Part shown: piece by piece, positions 37,929 to 49,941 of the stretch
How the letters are laid out: each line of letters starts with the position of its first letter
Position numbering within the stretch: the stretch's first letter is position 1
Assembly: GCA_963969595.1 (NCBI GenBank)
Contig: OZ018415.1
Coordinates: forward strand, 23,565,782-23,629,781
DNA from: Neckera pumila
Lineage: Eukaryota > Streptophyta > Bryopsida > Hypnales > Neckeraceae
DNA: 64,000 nt
Reading direction: 5' to 3'
Notes under the pieces: generated by a model
What the model was told of the DNA's origin: nothing
Seen by the model: the letters and a program-made list of their open reading frames with translations, nothing else
Databases searched by the model: none
Made by a program: the position numbers and the translations under genes

Positions 37929-39253
37929 TGTTCCTGACAAGTACAAGCTGCAGATAAAAAAAAAAATAGAACCTCAGAAGGTACCGGTACTCAAGAAAAC
38001 TCGAGGTGGAAGACTGTGCAAAGCGGCGAAAGGAACTGAAGGCAAGAGTAGAACAAGTGGGGTGAAAGCTACAAGACGACTCTTGGGTGAAGCACAGTGA
38101 GCTGCAAGTGAGATTTTACAAGTATGCTGCGGGAGTGGGGCTTCAAGTGCGATCATGCATGAGATATAGAGTACTGCCTTTTTAATTGACAAAAATAGGT
38201 TGGAGCTACTCTGACTGTTAAGGAGTCTTCAGCTCAAACAACGACATTATGAAGAATTGACACTCTGCTTCAACAATACAAAAAATGCTTTAATTAGTAT
38301 AATGATTTGTGCAAGCCCACTTGATTAACAATTGGAAAGACAACATTATTATAATATGATGCTATAATATTTAGATATTAACACTTTGCTCAATAAGACA
38401 ACATGTAAATCAATTAGAATCAATTTAAAATTCAGCATTCATACAACAAATAATTTTTCAATTTACGGTGGGAGTAATTCATATTATAATTTCTGAAGCC
38501 GCAACAATTATTTTAATTCAGGGGGAGCAATTTGGTACTTTCTACAAATCAATGCTATAGTTTAGCTTCTTTTACTTCTATTTGATTTCCATCTTCACAT
38601 TGGTTTTGTGATTTGAAAGGCTCTGCAAATCCCAACGCAAATGCTGTTGTCTCTTCACACATTGTTGTAGAATTCTAGTTTCAACAATATGAAATGCTAG
38701 TTGCTCACATAACTTAGTTTGTTTTACTTTGGCATAGTCATTTTTTTGCATTATCAAAATCCTACTATATATTAAAAAAAATAGGGTGCCAAAAATTAAT
38801 CTCTTAAATCAATTATGAAAAAAATAGGGTGCTCAAAAATACATAATGTGGTAGATTTTTATCAAGAAATTGTGAAGAAAAAAATGCCCTAAAACACATA
38901 AATATTCCCTAGTTTAATACCCCATTATCGCATGTGATATAGTAAAGGATGTTGATTGTTTTATTACAACATTACAACCACTAGGATTGGCATTTTTTTA
39001 ACCGTATAACAAAATTATTAACAATTTCATATTTTGAATCTTCTTCTATTGCTTTGTGCTTACTATTTTTTCTGCTTAATCGCTTGATTGCTTGTCACTT
39101 TTGAGTGTTTTTTGTTAGAAAAAAGCAGTCTTGATCCTTTAGGAGTTTAGAATGTATAGAAAATATGGAGTTCCACTTTGAAAATTCATAGAATATAGAT
39201 GCCCGTTATTCATTGAGAATTTTGTATTTTGGAGCACAAACAAGATTTCCAAT

Positions 39254-39536
39254 TGCCAGTGCAGGACATTAAATCGTGCCCACGAAGGTGGGACCAACAA
39301 GGTGAATTCTATATTTTTCGAGATAAATGTAAGAAAAGGCTCCCTATATTGTGCAGTGCCTAGGGTATGTTATAGACCTCTCCTAGCTAATTTGGGGTCT
39401 CTGATTACAAATATCAATTCAAAATTTGCCAAAACAAAAAAAATTGGGCAAAAAATAAATTCCTGCATTTTTTCCTAGGTAAATTCAGCCTACAGGGCCC
39501 ACCTTCGTAGGCACGATTTAACGTCCCCCATTGCCA
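39254..39536. mobile_element. ~280-bp MITE with ~40-bp inverted termini
   Basis: The left arm contains GACATTAAATCGTGCCCACG then AAGGTGGGACC. The right arm is its near-perfect reverse complement (GGGCCCACCTTCGTAGGCAC then GATTTAACGTCC). The similarity extends outward to TTGCC(A/)ATG-like bases on both sides. No transposase. No target duplication is certain. Confidence 0.75.
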
Positions 39537-40289
39537 ACAATGCAAAGATATTTTTTCTAGGAAGAGGTGCCTCCAACTATTTTGAATTTTTTAAATTCAC
39601 AAGATTCAGTGCTTTCAGCTCTCGGCATGTGTTGTACTCTAATAACTTAACCCTTGATAAATTTGGTACATGAGCAAGAGGTCAGGTGGGCTCTCATGCT
39701 TGAAGCCTGCAAGTGGGCATTCACGTCTTCACATCATGCCTTCGCGGCGTAGGTGCTAGAATTGTGATTGGAAGGCCCCACTACCAACACTGAAGCTGCA
39801 ACACTGGTGGTACAACAACGTGTCATTTTTGAATTTTTGGTTCACTTAGGGTAGGCGAGCCGGCCACAGTCAAAGTTGCAACACGGTCGAAGTACAGCAC
39901 TTTAGTGGAGTTACTATTTTTTATTTTTTGGTTTGGGGACCAAGGGTTCAGGGTTTAGGATTTCTTCTAATTCCATAAAATTCTAATTCCACTTTGGTTT
40001 CATTGATTAAAATCATAATTATAATTCCACTTGAGTTTAAAAGAAGCACGGAAAAAAAAAATTATAAAAAAAAATCCAAAAAAATTGGAAAAAAAAAATT
40101 ATAAAAAAATATCCAAAAAAATTGGAAAAAAATGGAATAAGAGAGTAGTAAGAAAGAAAGCAAATGAAATTATATTGGAATAAAAAAAAGTAAGAAAGAT
40201 AAAAATGAAGAAAATCGAATTAAAAAAAATATGAAAGAAAACAACATGAAAAACAATTTAAATAAGAGAGGTCCTTTTTTTGAAAGAGA

Positions 40290-40650
40290 AGTGATTTAAC
40301 CCTTAAAGTCCCAAGACCTTTTATCTATCAAAAAACACTCAAAACAATCATTTCTATAGCCAAAACAATCATTTCTATAGCCAAGAGCAAAAAATGTAAA
40401 AACATATTTTTTTTGTTCATATCTCACTATAGGATCTTGTACTAGATTGAAATGTAAAAATTGCATTAAAAAAATGAATTTTATAAGTTATTTTTTCTAG
40501 AAGGTGTTTAAATTGCCCAAAAAACAAGATTGTCCATAACAAATTCTTAAAAAACTTTATTTCAAATTTTTTTGAGGTTTTTTTTTCTGCCCGCTGAATT
40601 TCAAAAAGGACTTTGTGCCATAAGTTTTGCTCCCAGGCACCGATTGAAAT
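40290..40650. repeat. Dispersed AT-rich repeat (inverted copy of 18.3-19.2 kb)
   Basis: It contains AACCCTTAAAGTCCCAAGACC, a tandem duplication of AAAACAATCATTTCTATAGCC at about 40345-40385, and AAGTTTTGCTCCCAGGCACC. The counterparts occur in reverse orientation at 18.3-19.2 kb. Confidence 0.55.
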
Positions 40651-41984
40651 AATAATTATATTTATGGAAAGCTAATATATTTTTCTGTTTTTCTAGAAAA
40701 TTTTAGAAAATCAAGATAAATATTGAGGTAGGATATTTTGATGCTCTTAAATTAATTAATCCTTAAAGGACAAACCAATCTTGATGGGCATGGTAAAATA
40801 TCAAACTTGAATTTTATATAGTTCTTAGTTTTCAATATTCTTTAGCTTAGCTAAGAAATATAATTCCAATAATCTACTTTTTATTCCACTTAAATTTTTC
40901 CAAAATTATTAAAATTGTAGCTTTTGTGACACTTTGAAGGTAGCTTCTTCAAGAGTAATAAAAAATCACTTCTTTGAACTTCTGTATCAAATTTCTCTTA
41001 GTGTGAATTCAATGAAAATACATCAATTATACCATGATGTTTATCACTTAATATTCAATTTACATAATTCTTAATTTTCAATATCTTTGTTAGTATTTTT
41101 AAATTCATATTATTTTAAGAGATTTTTATAAACTACTATAATTTTCACAAAGAAAGTACTTAAAATATCATATCAAATTCAATTTGATGTTATAATGATG
41201 AAATGGAAGTTTGACCAGGCAAGAACAGTGAATAAGGATTAAGAGAACAAAGATTAAGATAGGAGAAAACAATAAAATAAAAAATTATAGATAATCAAGC
41301 CTAATTTTTGTTCTACTTTTTGAATCAACAAAATCGCAAATATTGCAAAAAAATAGCAAATATATGATTTTTTAATGGCAAATATAATTTGATGATTAAA
41401 ATCATTCTTTTTTTATATATAATCTAGATACTTCTTTTCTATTGTACTCTCTACTAATGGCTAAAATTTTATATTTTGGAGTTACCTTTTGTAAATATGA
41501 TTATTTGAATACATATACTGAACTTTCTTGAATATCCAAGCCTTTGCTTTGACAACCGACAGATTTTAGACTTGTTATAATTACTTTATAGGGTTTAGGG
41601 AAACGGGTTTGGGTTTAAAGATGTAGAGTGTGGAATTTTAGAGTGTTCAAGATTTTAGCCTTGTAGGATCTTTTTATTTAACCATATTAATTAAATAAAC
41701 CCAAAAAAAGTCTATGTCTAGTTTAATTAGGGAACAATTTTACATGTGGGACAAGTTCTTTGAACTCATTTTTTCATGAAATATTTAGAATCTGAATCTT
41801 ATGACAGTTTAAAGAGCTTGTTTAAGTTTCCAAATACCCAAAGCTGGTTCTTTTGTCTTTAATGGTTACCTTCATTGCTTTTTGGCTTTGCTACTTTAAA
41901 TGTCGAGTGCCAAGACTTGCCAGATTCAATTTTAAATAACTTTAACTCTAGTGAAATGACATTTTTGCTATTCCAAGCCCAAAA

Positions 41985-42375
41985 AAATAGGAAGGGTGGT
42001 GAAAGCTCCACCCTAGGCAAATAAATTTGACTTGAATCACATGGAAGTGCTTTGAGGGTACCGAATTTTACCAAATGAGAAGAGTAGTGAAGACTCCACA
42101 CAATGCAAATAAATTGGAGAAGGTGGTGATGGCTCCACCCAATGCACTTTTGCTCCTGGGCACCATTTCTCAATAAAAAAATTTCTAAATCCTAGACCTA
42201 AATAGATAAATGAAGTTAAAAAGGAGCTACGGTCCAAGCATGGTACAATAGCCCCAAAAAATACTCTACTATGGTGAAATCCAAACATTTTGGTCAAATG
42301 CAATATAAAAAATTCCCAAAAAACTCTTACAATTCCCAAAAAACTCTTACAATTTCCCAATTCCCAAAAACTCTT
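41985..42375. repeat. Two small tandem repeats
   Basis: At 41990-42150 a GTGGTGA(A/T)(A/G)GCTCCACCC..GCAAATAAATT word recurs about three times. At 42305-42375 the 20-23 bp unit AATTCCCAAAAAACTCTTAC is repeated three times. Confidence 0.75.
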
Positions 42376-43749
42376 ACAATTTCTTCTATAGAGGTTTTAG
42401 TGTTGAGGTGCCAATGTCCAAATGTTGTGAAAATAGATATAAAAAAATTGTAATTAGCTTTTTCTATTTTCCTTTCATGTGGTAACAAATTTTGTACATT
42501 TAAGCATGATGGTACATTCACTTTGACAAAATCTAATTAAAAGATAAATATATCTATTTCACAAAGTTTGGTCACATAACATCTCTTTAATAGATTGCAT
42601 TCATAATTTCATATTATTATCTACACATAATTATTTGTTCACATTGAAACTCATTGTAATATGAAAAATTTTAAAGGCCTCTATTAGTCAAGGCTAACTT
42701 ATTAATAAAAATTTCTACTATAAGATGTTTTAACATAGTCTAATTTATATATAATAGAGTATATAGAATTTCATGGACCCTATAGTAGTCCTACATATTA
42801 TATAAAATTTATCCCTTCTGAATTAAATGGACCCTATCTTTTAACTCACGTAGTTTTCTAAAAAATCGACAGTGATCTCCCCGGGCGTGCCTTTACTCGC
42901 TATAAGCCACCATTTAGTGCTACAAGACCACTTAAGACTGTGCTTGTCAAAGAGTGGCCAATAGTTTGGATAGTTCTTTCTAGAATTTTAATCTACCAAA
43001 TTTGATGCAAAGAGGTGTCTACTTTGTTCTATTTTAAAATAAAAAATAATTGGTTCAATTTGATAGGCAAGTCTTGTACAATAATAATTGATAATGATAA
43101 TGTGGTACCATTGTATTACTAGCATCAATCACTACTACAAGTAGCATAATGTTTTGCTTTGATGTCAAGTTTTAGTTTCATGCCATTCAATCAATCTAAT
43201 GAGTTTCAGCATGAAACCCTCGGAATTGTAAGCTTGTATAGGTGATGACCCCCACAACTTGTTTAAACGCATGCCAACTTTCCATTCGGCGAAGACTTTT
43301 CTGCCCTGTGTCTGTTACTTTGTCTCACCCTCCTCCGCTGCTTCTGGTGGAGCCCACTGTTTTCAGCTAATATTCAGTGATCATTCTTAGTGTAGCTTTG
43401 TCGTTCAGATTTGCGTAATTGCTTGTTTCGGACTGGTGGGTTTGCATGCTGCTGTCGGATAGCCTTGAGGATCACCGCGCATTTTTACTGTAGCAGTTAA
43501 TTTTGGGTGATTTGCTTGATCGATTGCTTCCAACTGGTGTGTTTGCATGCTGCCGGTCCGGCCTTGAGGCTCCAACTGTATTTTTACTCCATCGTCATCG
43601 TTGATTCACTGAATCGCTTGCATCCGCCACTAGTGAGTTTGCGTGCTGCTGCAGCCAAGCATTTCAGGATCAAGAAGCATTTTACTATAGCTTAGTTTGT
43701 CGTATATGGTCGCTTACTTCAACTGGTGGTGTAAGTCTATTGGAACACA

Positions 43750-45714
43750 ATGAGCCATAAGGGGAAGGGTGTGCTGAAGGTGCAAGATGAACTGGATTCT
43801 AATCACTACACTATTTGGAGGGAGCCATTCGACTTGAACAAACTCCCAACCACAATTATTTCGGAGTTGATCAAGAGGACTCCTTTCTTGCTGGGGTCGG
43901 ACAAGGCTGTATACAGCAAATTCTTCTTCAAAGCAATTGGTGGCCTCTGTGCAACAGGGATATCTTTTGATATGCTTGTGAAAGAAGAGTTTGGGGTGCC
44001 AATGCGTGATCTTGTGGCTACTTATCCCCTCAACAAGGCTGGAAATCGGCACTCCATGAAGGCAATGACGGACCGGACTGCTGCCAGGGATGCCTTGTAC
44101 ATGTATCAGCGAGTTTACGGTGGGACGCAACCTGACAATGGTGAATTTGGGACAGCGTTCATCAGGGGCCTTGTTCTGTATTTCCAACGATCCGTAAAGG
44201 TGGATTGGGCTAAGTATGCAGCAGAGTTGGCAAAGAAGCGCTTGCTTAACCCTTCAGTGAATCCTCAAAAGCTCACTCCACCTTGTCTCCGCGAGCAGAT
44301 CCAAGAGATGCTCAACCTATTCCAACACTATTTGCGGGAGGCATACGAGGAGAAGGAGTCGGCTGTAGCACAGCTTCGGCATAATAATCTGCCCATTCGG
44401 CCCCATGCATTTCCTACTCGGCAATCAGAGCCGTCACACAATATCAGGGAAAGCATACCAAGTAGCGGCTCTATACCCGTGCGACAGCAATGTAGTGCTG
44501 GTCGATCCAAAGGTAGTCACACCCAAGCTGTCAACCGCATGAACGCTGTTGTAGCCTTGCCACAACCGACAGCACTACCCGACCCGGTGGCAAAACTGAA
44601 GGACAAGAGAAGGAAGTTGGAGCAGGAACTACTCACTAGAATCAACCACCTTCATGATGCAGAAAGCAAGCTGAAAGTTTTGGGTAGCAAGAAGCTTGCC
44701 TTGGAACAAGAAGAGGAGGCAAATTGGGAGGGCATGGTAAGCACACGAGCCACTAAAAAGCGTATTGGACTCACAATAGAGGAGCACAAAGCAATTGAAG
44801 AAGAGCTGCGGTCCAAGACACTAGTTGCCACCTCCATTTCCCAAGTCGCCTCTGATGTTCAGACTGAGATGGCAGGGCTGCAAGAGCGCATTGCAATTCT
44901 CAAGAGAACCACGAAGGAGATGCAGGACACGGTGGGGGTGCTCACTGCTGAAATTGATGAGCAAGTACTGGACAGCAGCAGCATTCGGCCCTAGCAAGTC
45001 TTCACCCGTCTGCCAGTGACCCGTGTGGACCAAGTGAAGCTTGAAGCGGATGTTCCTTGTGTACTTTGTGGTCGTTTTTGGGTGCAAAATGCTATTGCTT
45101 GTCTGCCGTGTGGATGCTTGCTGCATCCCGCTTGTATGTTCAAGGTGGCATTGTCAAAAGATCCTTCTTGCCCTTTTTGCAACCACGTGCCTGGTGTTCT
45201 GTGGCGGGCGCAATGGGGATACAGTACTAGTGATGAGATGCTTACTGCCGCTGTTAGTGCCTGCACCGAAGGGATGGATGTTGCAGGGTGGCTTAAACCC
45301 CTCAACTCAGTGGGTGCGAGGGCAAGGGTGGAAGAGGTGTTGCAATGCATCATTAGTAAGGAGGCTGACAAATATGTTTCAAGGAAACGCCACTCAGCAA
45401 TGCAGACCATGGATGAGCCCCCCTCCAAACGTGCGCACTTGGAGATAGTGCCCGCTGATTTAGTGGAACCGGACTTTGCTGCCGCAGTGATGGCCGACTG
45501 TTGCGCCATAGGTGCTGAAGCAGCGGCAGAAGCCTCAGCGGCAATGATGAAAGAGGCCTGTGACAGCAATGCGGAAGCAGCGGCAGAAGCCTCAGCGGCA
45601 GTGATGAAAGAGGCCTGTCACACAAGTGCTGAGGCCCTGCCAGAAGACTCAGCAGCAGTGCTGAACGAGGCAAATGTCAATCGTGCGACAGCAACGCTAG
45701 AAGACATCCCGTGA
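43750..45714 (+). pseudogene. Coiled-coil RING-type zinc-finger protein B with one in-frame TAG
   Basis: One frame of 655 codons from ATG 43750 to TGA 45712-45714 is interrupted only by TAG at 44992-44994, between the coiled coil and the RING. The layout copies protein A: helical domain (about 115-200, YGGTQPDN..), low-complexity linker, coiled coil (about 275-410), then a RING with Cys437, Cys440, Cys454, Cys456, His459, Cys462, Cys474 and Cys477. The finger spacing is identical to protein A, and WRAQW follows. The total length also equals protein A (1965 nt). The C-terminus has a 20-residue Ala/Glu-rich repeat. CAG to TAG is the simplest origin of the stop. The next codon is CAA, so stop-codon readthrough cannot be excluded from sequence alone. 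Without readthrough the product would lack its RING. Confidence 0.7.
45506..45695 (+). repeat. 60-bp coding minisatellite
   Basis: About three copies of a 60-bp unit encode (A)EAAAEASAAxMKEAC-like peptides at the C-terminus of RING protein B. The first two copies are almost identical and the third is diverged. Confidence 0.85.
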
Positions 45715-46251
45715 TTTTTCTGACATGCTTTTAATTTTGGGATTCTGCAATCCTCTTAGTTTTGCATAGTATTTTCACAGACTATCTGCAGATTTTGATT
45801 GATAAGTTGATACAGCTTACCATAGGTTTTTTTTTTCTGTTGTGGTTCTTGCGCCTGGTTTTACTGAGTTTGCTGACGTCAGCAAAACCAACCGCTAGAA
45901 AGTCATGGGACATGAATGGGTAAGTTATCAGCACTAGAAAGTCATGGGATATGGGTTAGTTATCGGCACGGCTTGGCACCTCTGCGGGTAAGGCCAACAT
46001 TGTAAATATTGCTGCAAGCCTTTCAATTCAAAATGTTGTTGATACATATTTTGTATTGTTGACCTCTTGTCTTTGATAAATTCTAGGACAAAGCTTGCAA
46101 TGAGAGTAGAAACGAATGTGATTGATTAGACTACAAATCGGAAGCGTATAGTACATGATGCAGCATCCACCAAACAATCCCTTAACAATGATGCAGCAAA
46201 GACCACACCCAGCAATCCATGCTGGCCATAGTTAACTCTATAACAAATTGT
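45715..46251. other. Spacer between convergent RING-B and transposase-like genes
   Basis: A 3' intergenic region with no gene. A direct repeat of CTAGAAAGTCATGGGA occurs at about 45893 and 45934. Confidence 0.6.
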
Positions 46252-49200
46252 TTATGAAATCTCTGCAACCATACAGTCACTACTGTTCAAAATATTCATT
46301 GCTGTAGGATCAGATTCTTCTCTAAAAAGGCCATAGTGCTGTCCGCCAATACATGGAATCCGCTCATCACAGGTCGAACTGTCAGCCACCGCCGCTTCCG
46401 CTTTGTTGTCTGTGGATACAAATCGAGAGCCCACTCGGGTACGTCCTTGGCGCCACTCTTCACATGCCGCTTGCGCATCTGAGGCCCACCATGCATGGCG
46501 ACGCTTTGATGCTGCAGAGATCGCGGCCAAGTCTGGTACAGACCGCTCAGCTTCTCTATGCTTCAACTCCACCTTGGCTTCATATCGATGCTGAATGTTT
46601 CGATACCAAAATTGGTATTGCTGCACTACTATGCTTACTCGTTGTTTAGTTCCTCCATGTTGAGAGTGGTATTGAGTATTAGCCTTTGCAGCATGATGCG
46701 ATTTTTCCATCCCTTGGCAACTCCACACCGACAAACTCCCGAACTTATCCACAAACCAAGGCCCATGTTTCACCAGTACGTGCTGCTCATCATTTCAGCC
46801 AACAATGCATTCCACTATGTTGATTACGGCAGGGCTCTTGAATGCAAACAATTCAGCGGAAGCATAGAAGCAGTGAAGAAGAAAAATGAAGTGCCGATCA
46901 ACCCGTGAGAAGACTTACAATGTAATGAGTGACATGGGTCTCTCCAAATGCGGCAATAAATGCCTTACCGAATGCATCCATCCGAACTCGGCAACACCGT
47001 CTCTGGTCCTCTGACAACACCAATCCCCTAAAATATGGCAGCAAATCCTCTAGCGTTTCCCACACCCGCCAACGTTTCACCCTGGCAGCACCTCCTTCGA
47101 GGTTATTGAACTCTAACATACATACGTCTTTCCAGGCTTTGTCTAGACTAGACCAGGAGCTGGTTTCAAAGAGCTTGCATGCAACCGCCCCACTAAGACT
47201 TGGCTTGGTGACAACATTCCCAGTCTTACCTGATCGCTTGATGTCCTGCTTAAGCACGCAATTGCCCTTTTCTACGCCAATGGCTGACAAAGATTTTTCA
47301 ATTTTTTCAATGGCTTCAGTCTTTCTGTGATCATCCTGCATATTCCATATAAATTGCATGTGCAGGTGAAGGATCTTTTCAGTAATTCGCACCATAGCAT
47401 GCAACATGCACATGGGAGTCCTAGACAGAGGAATCGGCAAGATTTGCTTCCAACGGGGATGCGTATTGACATCGCAAGGTTCCGCTGTAATCCGTAGTGC
47501 AAATAGTCCACCCTACCACGTCCCCTTTCCTCGTCGATCTGCCTCCCTTCCAGCCTCTGCTGCGGTACACGTTACCAAGCGCTTGTGAATCTGTTCACAA
47601 TAAATGCAGTTCATCTTTGAAGAAGGGCCATGCTGAAGCCCATTCATACATTTGATCGTTTTCATGTCCGCGCTCAAGTGCCACTCAACCTCAAAGCGAC
47701 CGCGACCAGGGACTTCCAGTACTTGTCCATCATTCTGTGCTTTAATAACCTGGGGATATTTGGTCTGCTGGAAAACCCAATCAAGAATTTCATATGATTC
47801 TTTACCCACCTGGAAGCACCCGACAGGCCAGATCTCTTGTTCTGATTGGACGGAAAAATATCTTTGGTCATTCTTTTGAATAGTTGGGTCAAGGGCTCGA
47901 TTCAGAAGTGTAAGGCTGACGCGTTCGTATTTTGCTCCCTGTACAATTTCTGCTTCATCAAGCTTCAACACAAAAATCAGAGGTCCATTGTTGCACTCTG
48001 TAACAAGTCATCAAACAACTGGATTAGTTCAAAGACACAAGCACCCAAAAATTTGTTTGCAGAGGATCTCAAAGCATGTCCATGTTCTGTGGATAGCCCA
48101 ATGAAAACTACCTTCGACAGTGATGTCATAAAACAGAACCATCGAACGCTGCACAACCTCCAATTCTGCAAAGAGGTTGTTCTTGCTGTCAAGAGTGACC
48201 TCTTTCGCTGGACGCACAACCTTCTTGCCCTGGCGCACTTCAGGGACGTGGCGACAACCCTCTATGTGGTAGTAATCCCCTATGAATTGCGGCAAGTTTG
48301 CGTTCATTTGCTTCCGCAATTCTGCCAACCGGTAAGGTGATGGAAGCATACTACCGTGTAATTCCGGAGCCACCAAACCAATCCTGTTCTTCAGAGTCTT
48401 GAAGATCCCTGTGTACCCCCTATGAGTCACTGACGATCCATCAACGGTACCGAGCATCACTTCTTTTGTGAGCACATCTTGAACTTTCTTGAATAGTGTC
48501 TGTGCGACAGCCATGGTCGCTTGACTCATCTGAGGTTGTTCGGCCAATGCCTTGGCCTCTCCACGTGAAAGCATGCTAGCAATTACAGCGGCAGTTTGGT
48601 ACTGAGAAGTTCCCTCACCCCCTAGCCTTTTCTTCTTCCCAAGTCGTTTGTTACTTTGTTGCACTTGATATAGCACCTCAGGTAGAATTTGATAACGTAA
48701 TTGTGTTGTTCTGCGCTTAAAATATCCAGTACCACTCCTCAAGTCAGTAATATTCTTCATGATTCTTCCATGAACACGCTGACGCAATCCAGTAGGCGTT
48801 TTCACCGTGAGTCTAAATTTTTCTTCGAGTTTACTAAACTTTGTTTTATACACTAGCAATTCACCTTCTGTGACTAACAACCTGTCCCGCTGTTCAGTCA
48901 ATGCTGCAATGGACAAACTATTTTTAGCCAAAGTGACCTTCAATTGGACACACATGGTCTCTAGTGTAGCGACCTCAGTTTGTAAACGTTGTCGGAGTTG
49001 CGATTCAAGAGCTGCCGCAACGGCCATTGCCCGAACCTCATCCTGAAATTGGTCTCGCTGTTGCCGCAATTGAATTGAATCTTGCTCTTGTCGACCCAGC
49101 TCCCTCTCCAATGAAAGAATGCAATTTTCTAAGCTCACTGTAGTGTGCACTTGCTGAACAGTACCAGTAGGTGGCACGATGTCTCTCAAATGTTTAGTAT

Positions 49201-49720
49201 ACCCCAACAATCCATCTTCCCCGTGGCACAAAAATTGTAGAAATTGCTTCAAATTTCTAAAGCACGGTGCACGTTTTGTCACAGGGTCTTCTGGATACAG
49301 TGTTCCATCCGTCCAAAGATCAATGTGAGTTTGGCCTAAAGCCCTCCTCCCTGCAAAGCTTGATCTATTAGCCTGTCCATCTAGTCTGGTACCACTCCGA
49401 ATAAGAGGAAGGTATCTCGCATCCATGTGAATTTGAGGAATGTATCCACCTGTAGTGTTTGTGACATCTCTAAGTGCCATGCTGCAGCAGTAGTTAGACA
49501 GGCAACGACCGCGTGCATGCACACGCACAAACTTCTGAAAGTCCACGCAATTGTTGCCAACACAACCTCGATCTCCCGCCACATTGTGCTTGCTGTCATT
49601 TGACCCAAGAGTTTGGCGCCAATGCAAACCCATTAGATTTGAATAAAAAATGTAAGAGTTCATTACATTTCCATTAAAAAAATGAACGCCGATCAAGGAC
49701 AAACCGTGCGGCATACTCAT
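46252..49720 (-). pseudogene. Large DDE-transposase-like protein with one in-frame TAG
   Basis: Three exons joined in phase: 48112-49720 (ATG 49720), 46919-47997 and 46252-46782, 1073 codons in total. The only break is TAG at 47513-47515, with the frame open on both sides. Exon 1: a Cys/His-bearing N-terminus, coiled coil (about residues 205-300) and a conserved region ending LFYDITVE. Exon 2 carries GPLIFVLKLDEAE, VEWHLSADMKTIKCMNGL then CIYC, and IPLSRTPMCMLHAMVRITEK. Exon 3 carries HVLVKHGPWFVDKFGSL then CQGMEKSHHAAK. This order matches, from memory, a widespread family of uncharacterised element proteins in animals, oomycetes and plants, with D...D...E positions suggestive of an RNase H-fold transposase. 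It lies just inside the right terminus of the 16.9-kb segment, the usual place for its mobility gene. If it is the transposase, this copy is probably inactive. Confidence 0.6.
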
Positions 49721-49784
49721 GAGTCTTCACCGTTTTCAACCCCACTACTTGACAGCGTCACAGAATTTGGCATCCACCTAAGAG

Positions 49785-49860
49785 CTGGCTGCACTCACAG
49801 CGTTACAGGTGGAAACAGGTGGCAGCTGCCCGCACTCACAGCGGTACAGGTGGGAGCGTG
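49785..49860. repeat. Subterminal direct repeats of the 16.9-kb segment
   Basis: GCACTCACAGCG(T/G)TACAGGTGG occurs twice, about 42 bp apart, in the last 150 bp of the segment. GCGGGCAGCT words occur nearby and at the left end. Subterminal repeats of this kind are common transposase-binding sites. Confidence 0.7.
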
Positions 49861-49907
49861 CCCAAGCCTTGAAGTCAAACTGCGGAAGCTGCCCGCAGAG
49901 GCCTTAG

Positions 49908-49941
49908 AGGGCCTTTTGGAGACCCCAAACCGCTTCTAATG
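49908..49941 (-). repeat. Right terminal inverted repeat of the 16.9-kb segment
   Basis: Reverse complement of the left terminus at 33002-33035 with a few substitutions. The outermost nine bases (CATTAGAAG) are identical. Confidence 0.8.

Larger units (their letters stand above)
37929..43749. other. AT-rich middle of the 16.9-kb segment
   Basis: About 5.8 kb of AT-rich DNA separates the two RING genes and contains no recognisable gene. It holds a MITE at 39.25-39.54 kb, a dispersed repeat copy at 40.29-40.65 kb (inverted relative to 18.3-19.2 kb), tandem repeats near 42 kb and, from about 43.25 kb, a GC-richer leader before the RING-B start with repeated (G/T)TTTGCATGCTGC words. Confidence 0.5.
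33002..49941. mobile_element. ~16.9-kb insertion with CATTAGAAG inverted termini
   Basis: The left end (33002) reads CATTAGAAG, then TTTTGGGGTCTCC and AAGGCC. The right end (49941) in reverse complement reads CATTAGAAG, then GTTTGGGGTCTCC and AAAGGCC. Both ends continue into GCGGGCAGCT subterminal words. Removing the segment joins ...CGAACGCAAT to CATAGTCCATAC..., exactly the sequence of intact array units at about 50560 and (with one change) 51180. This shows an insertion with no evident target duplication, or at most an ambiguous 3-bp CAT. It contains four genes in two convergent pairs and a 5-kb AT-rich middle that may itself be nested material. Confidence 0.75.

Noticed and set aside
33002..49941. 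LTR retrotransposon or Helitron for the 16.9-kb segment
   Set aside because: Ends are inverted, not direct, and there is no RT, integrase, Rep or helicase frame and no primer-binding site.
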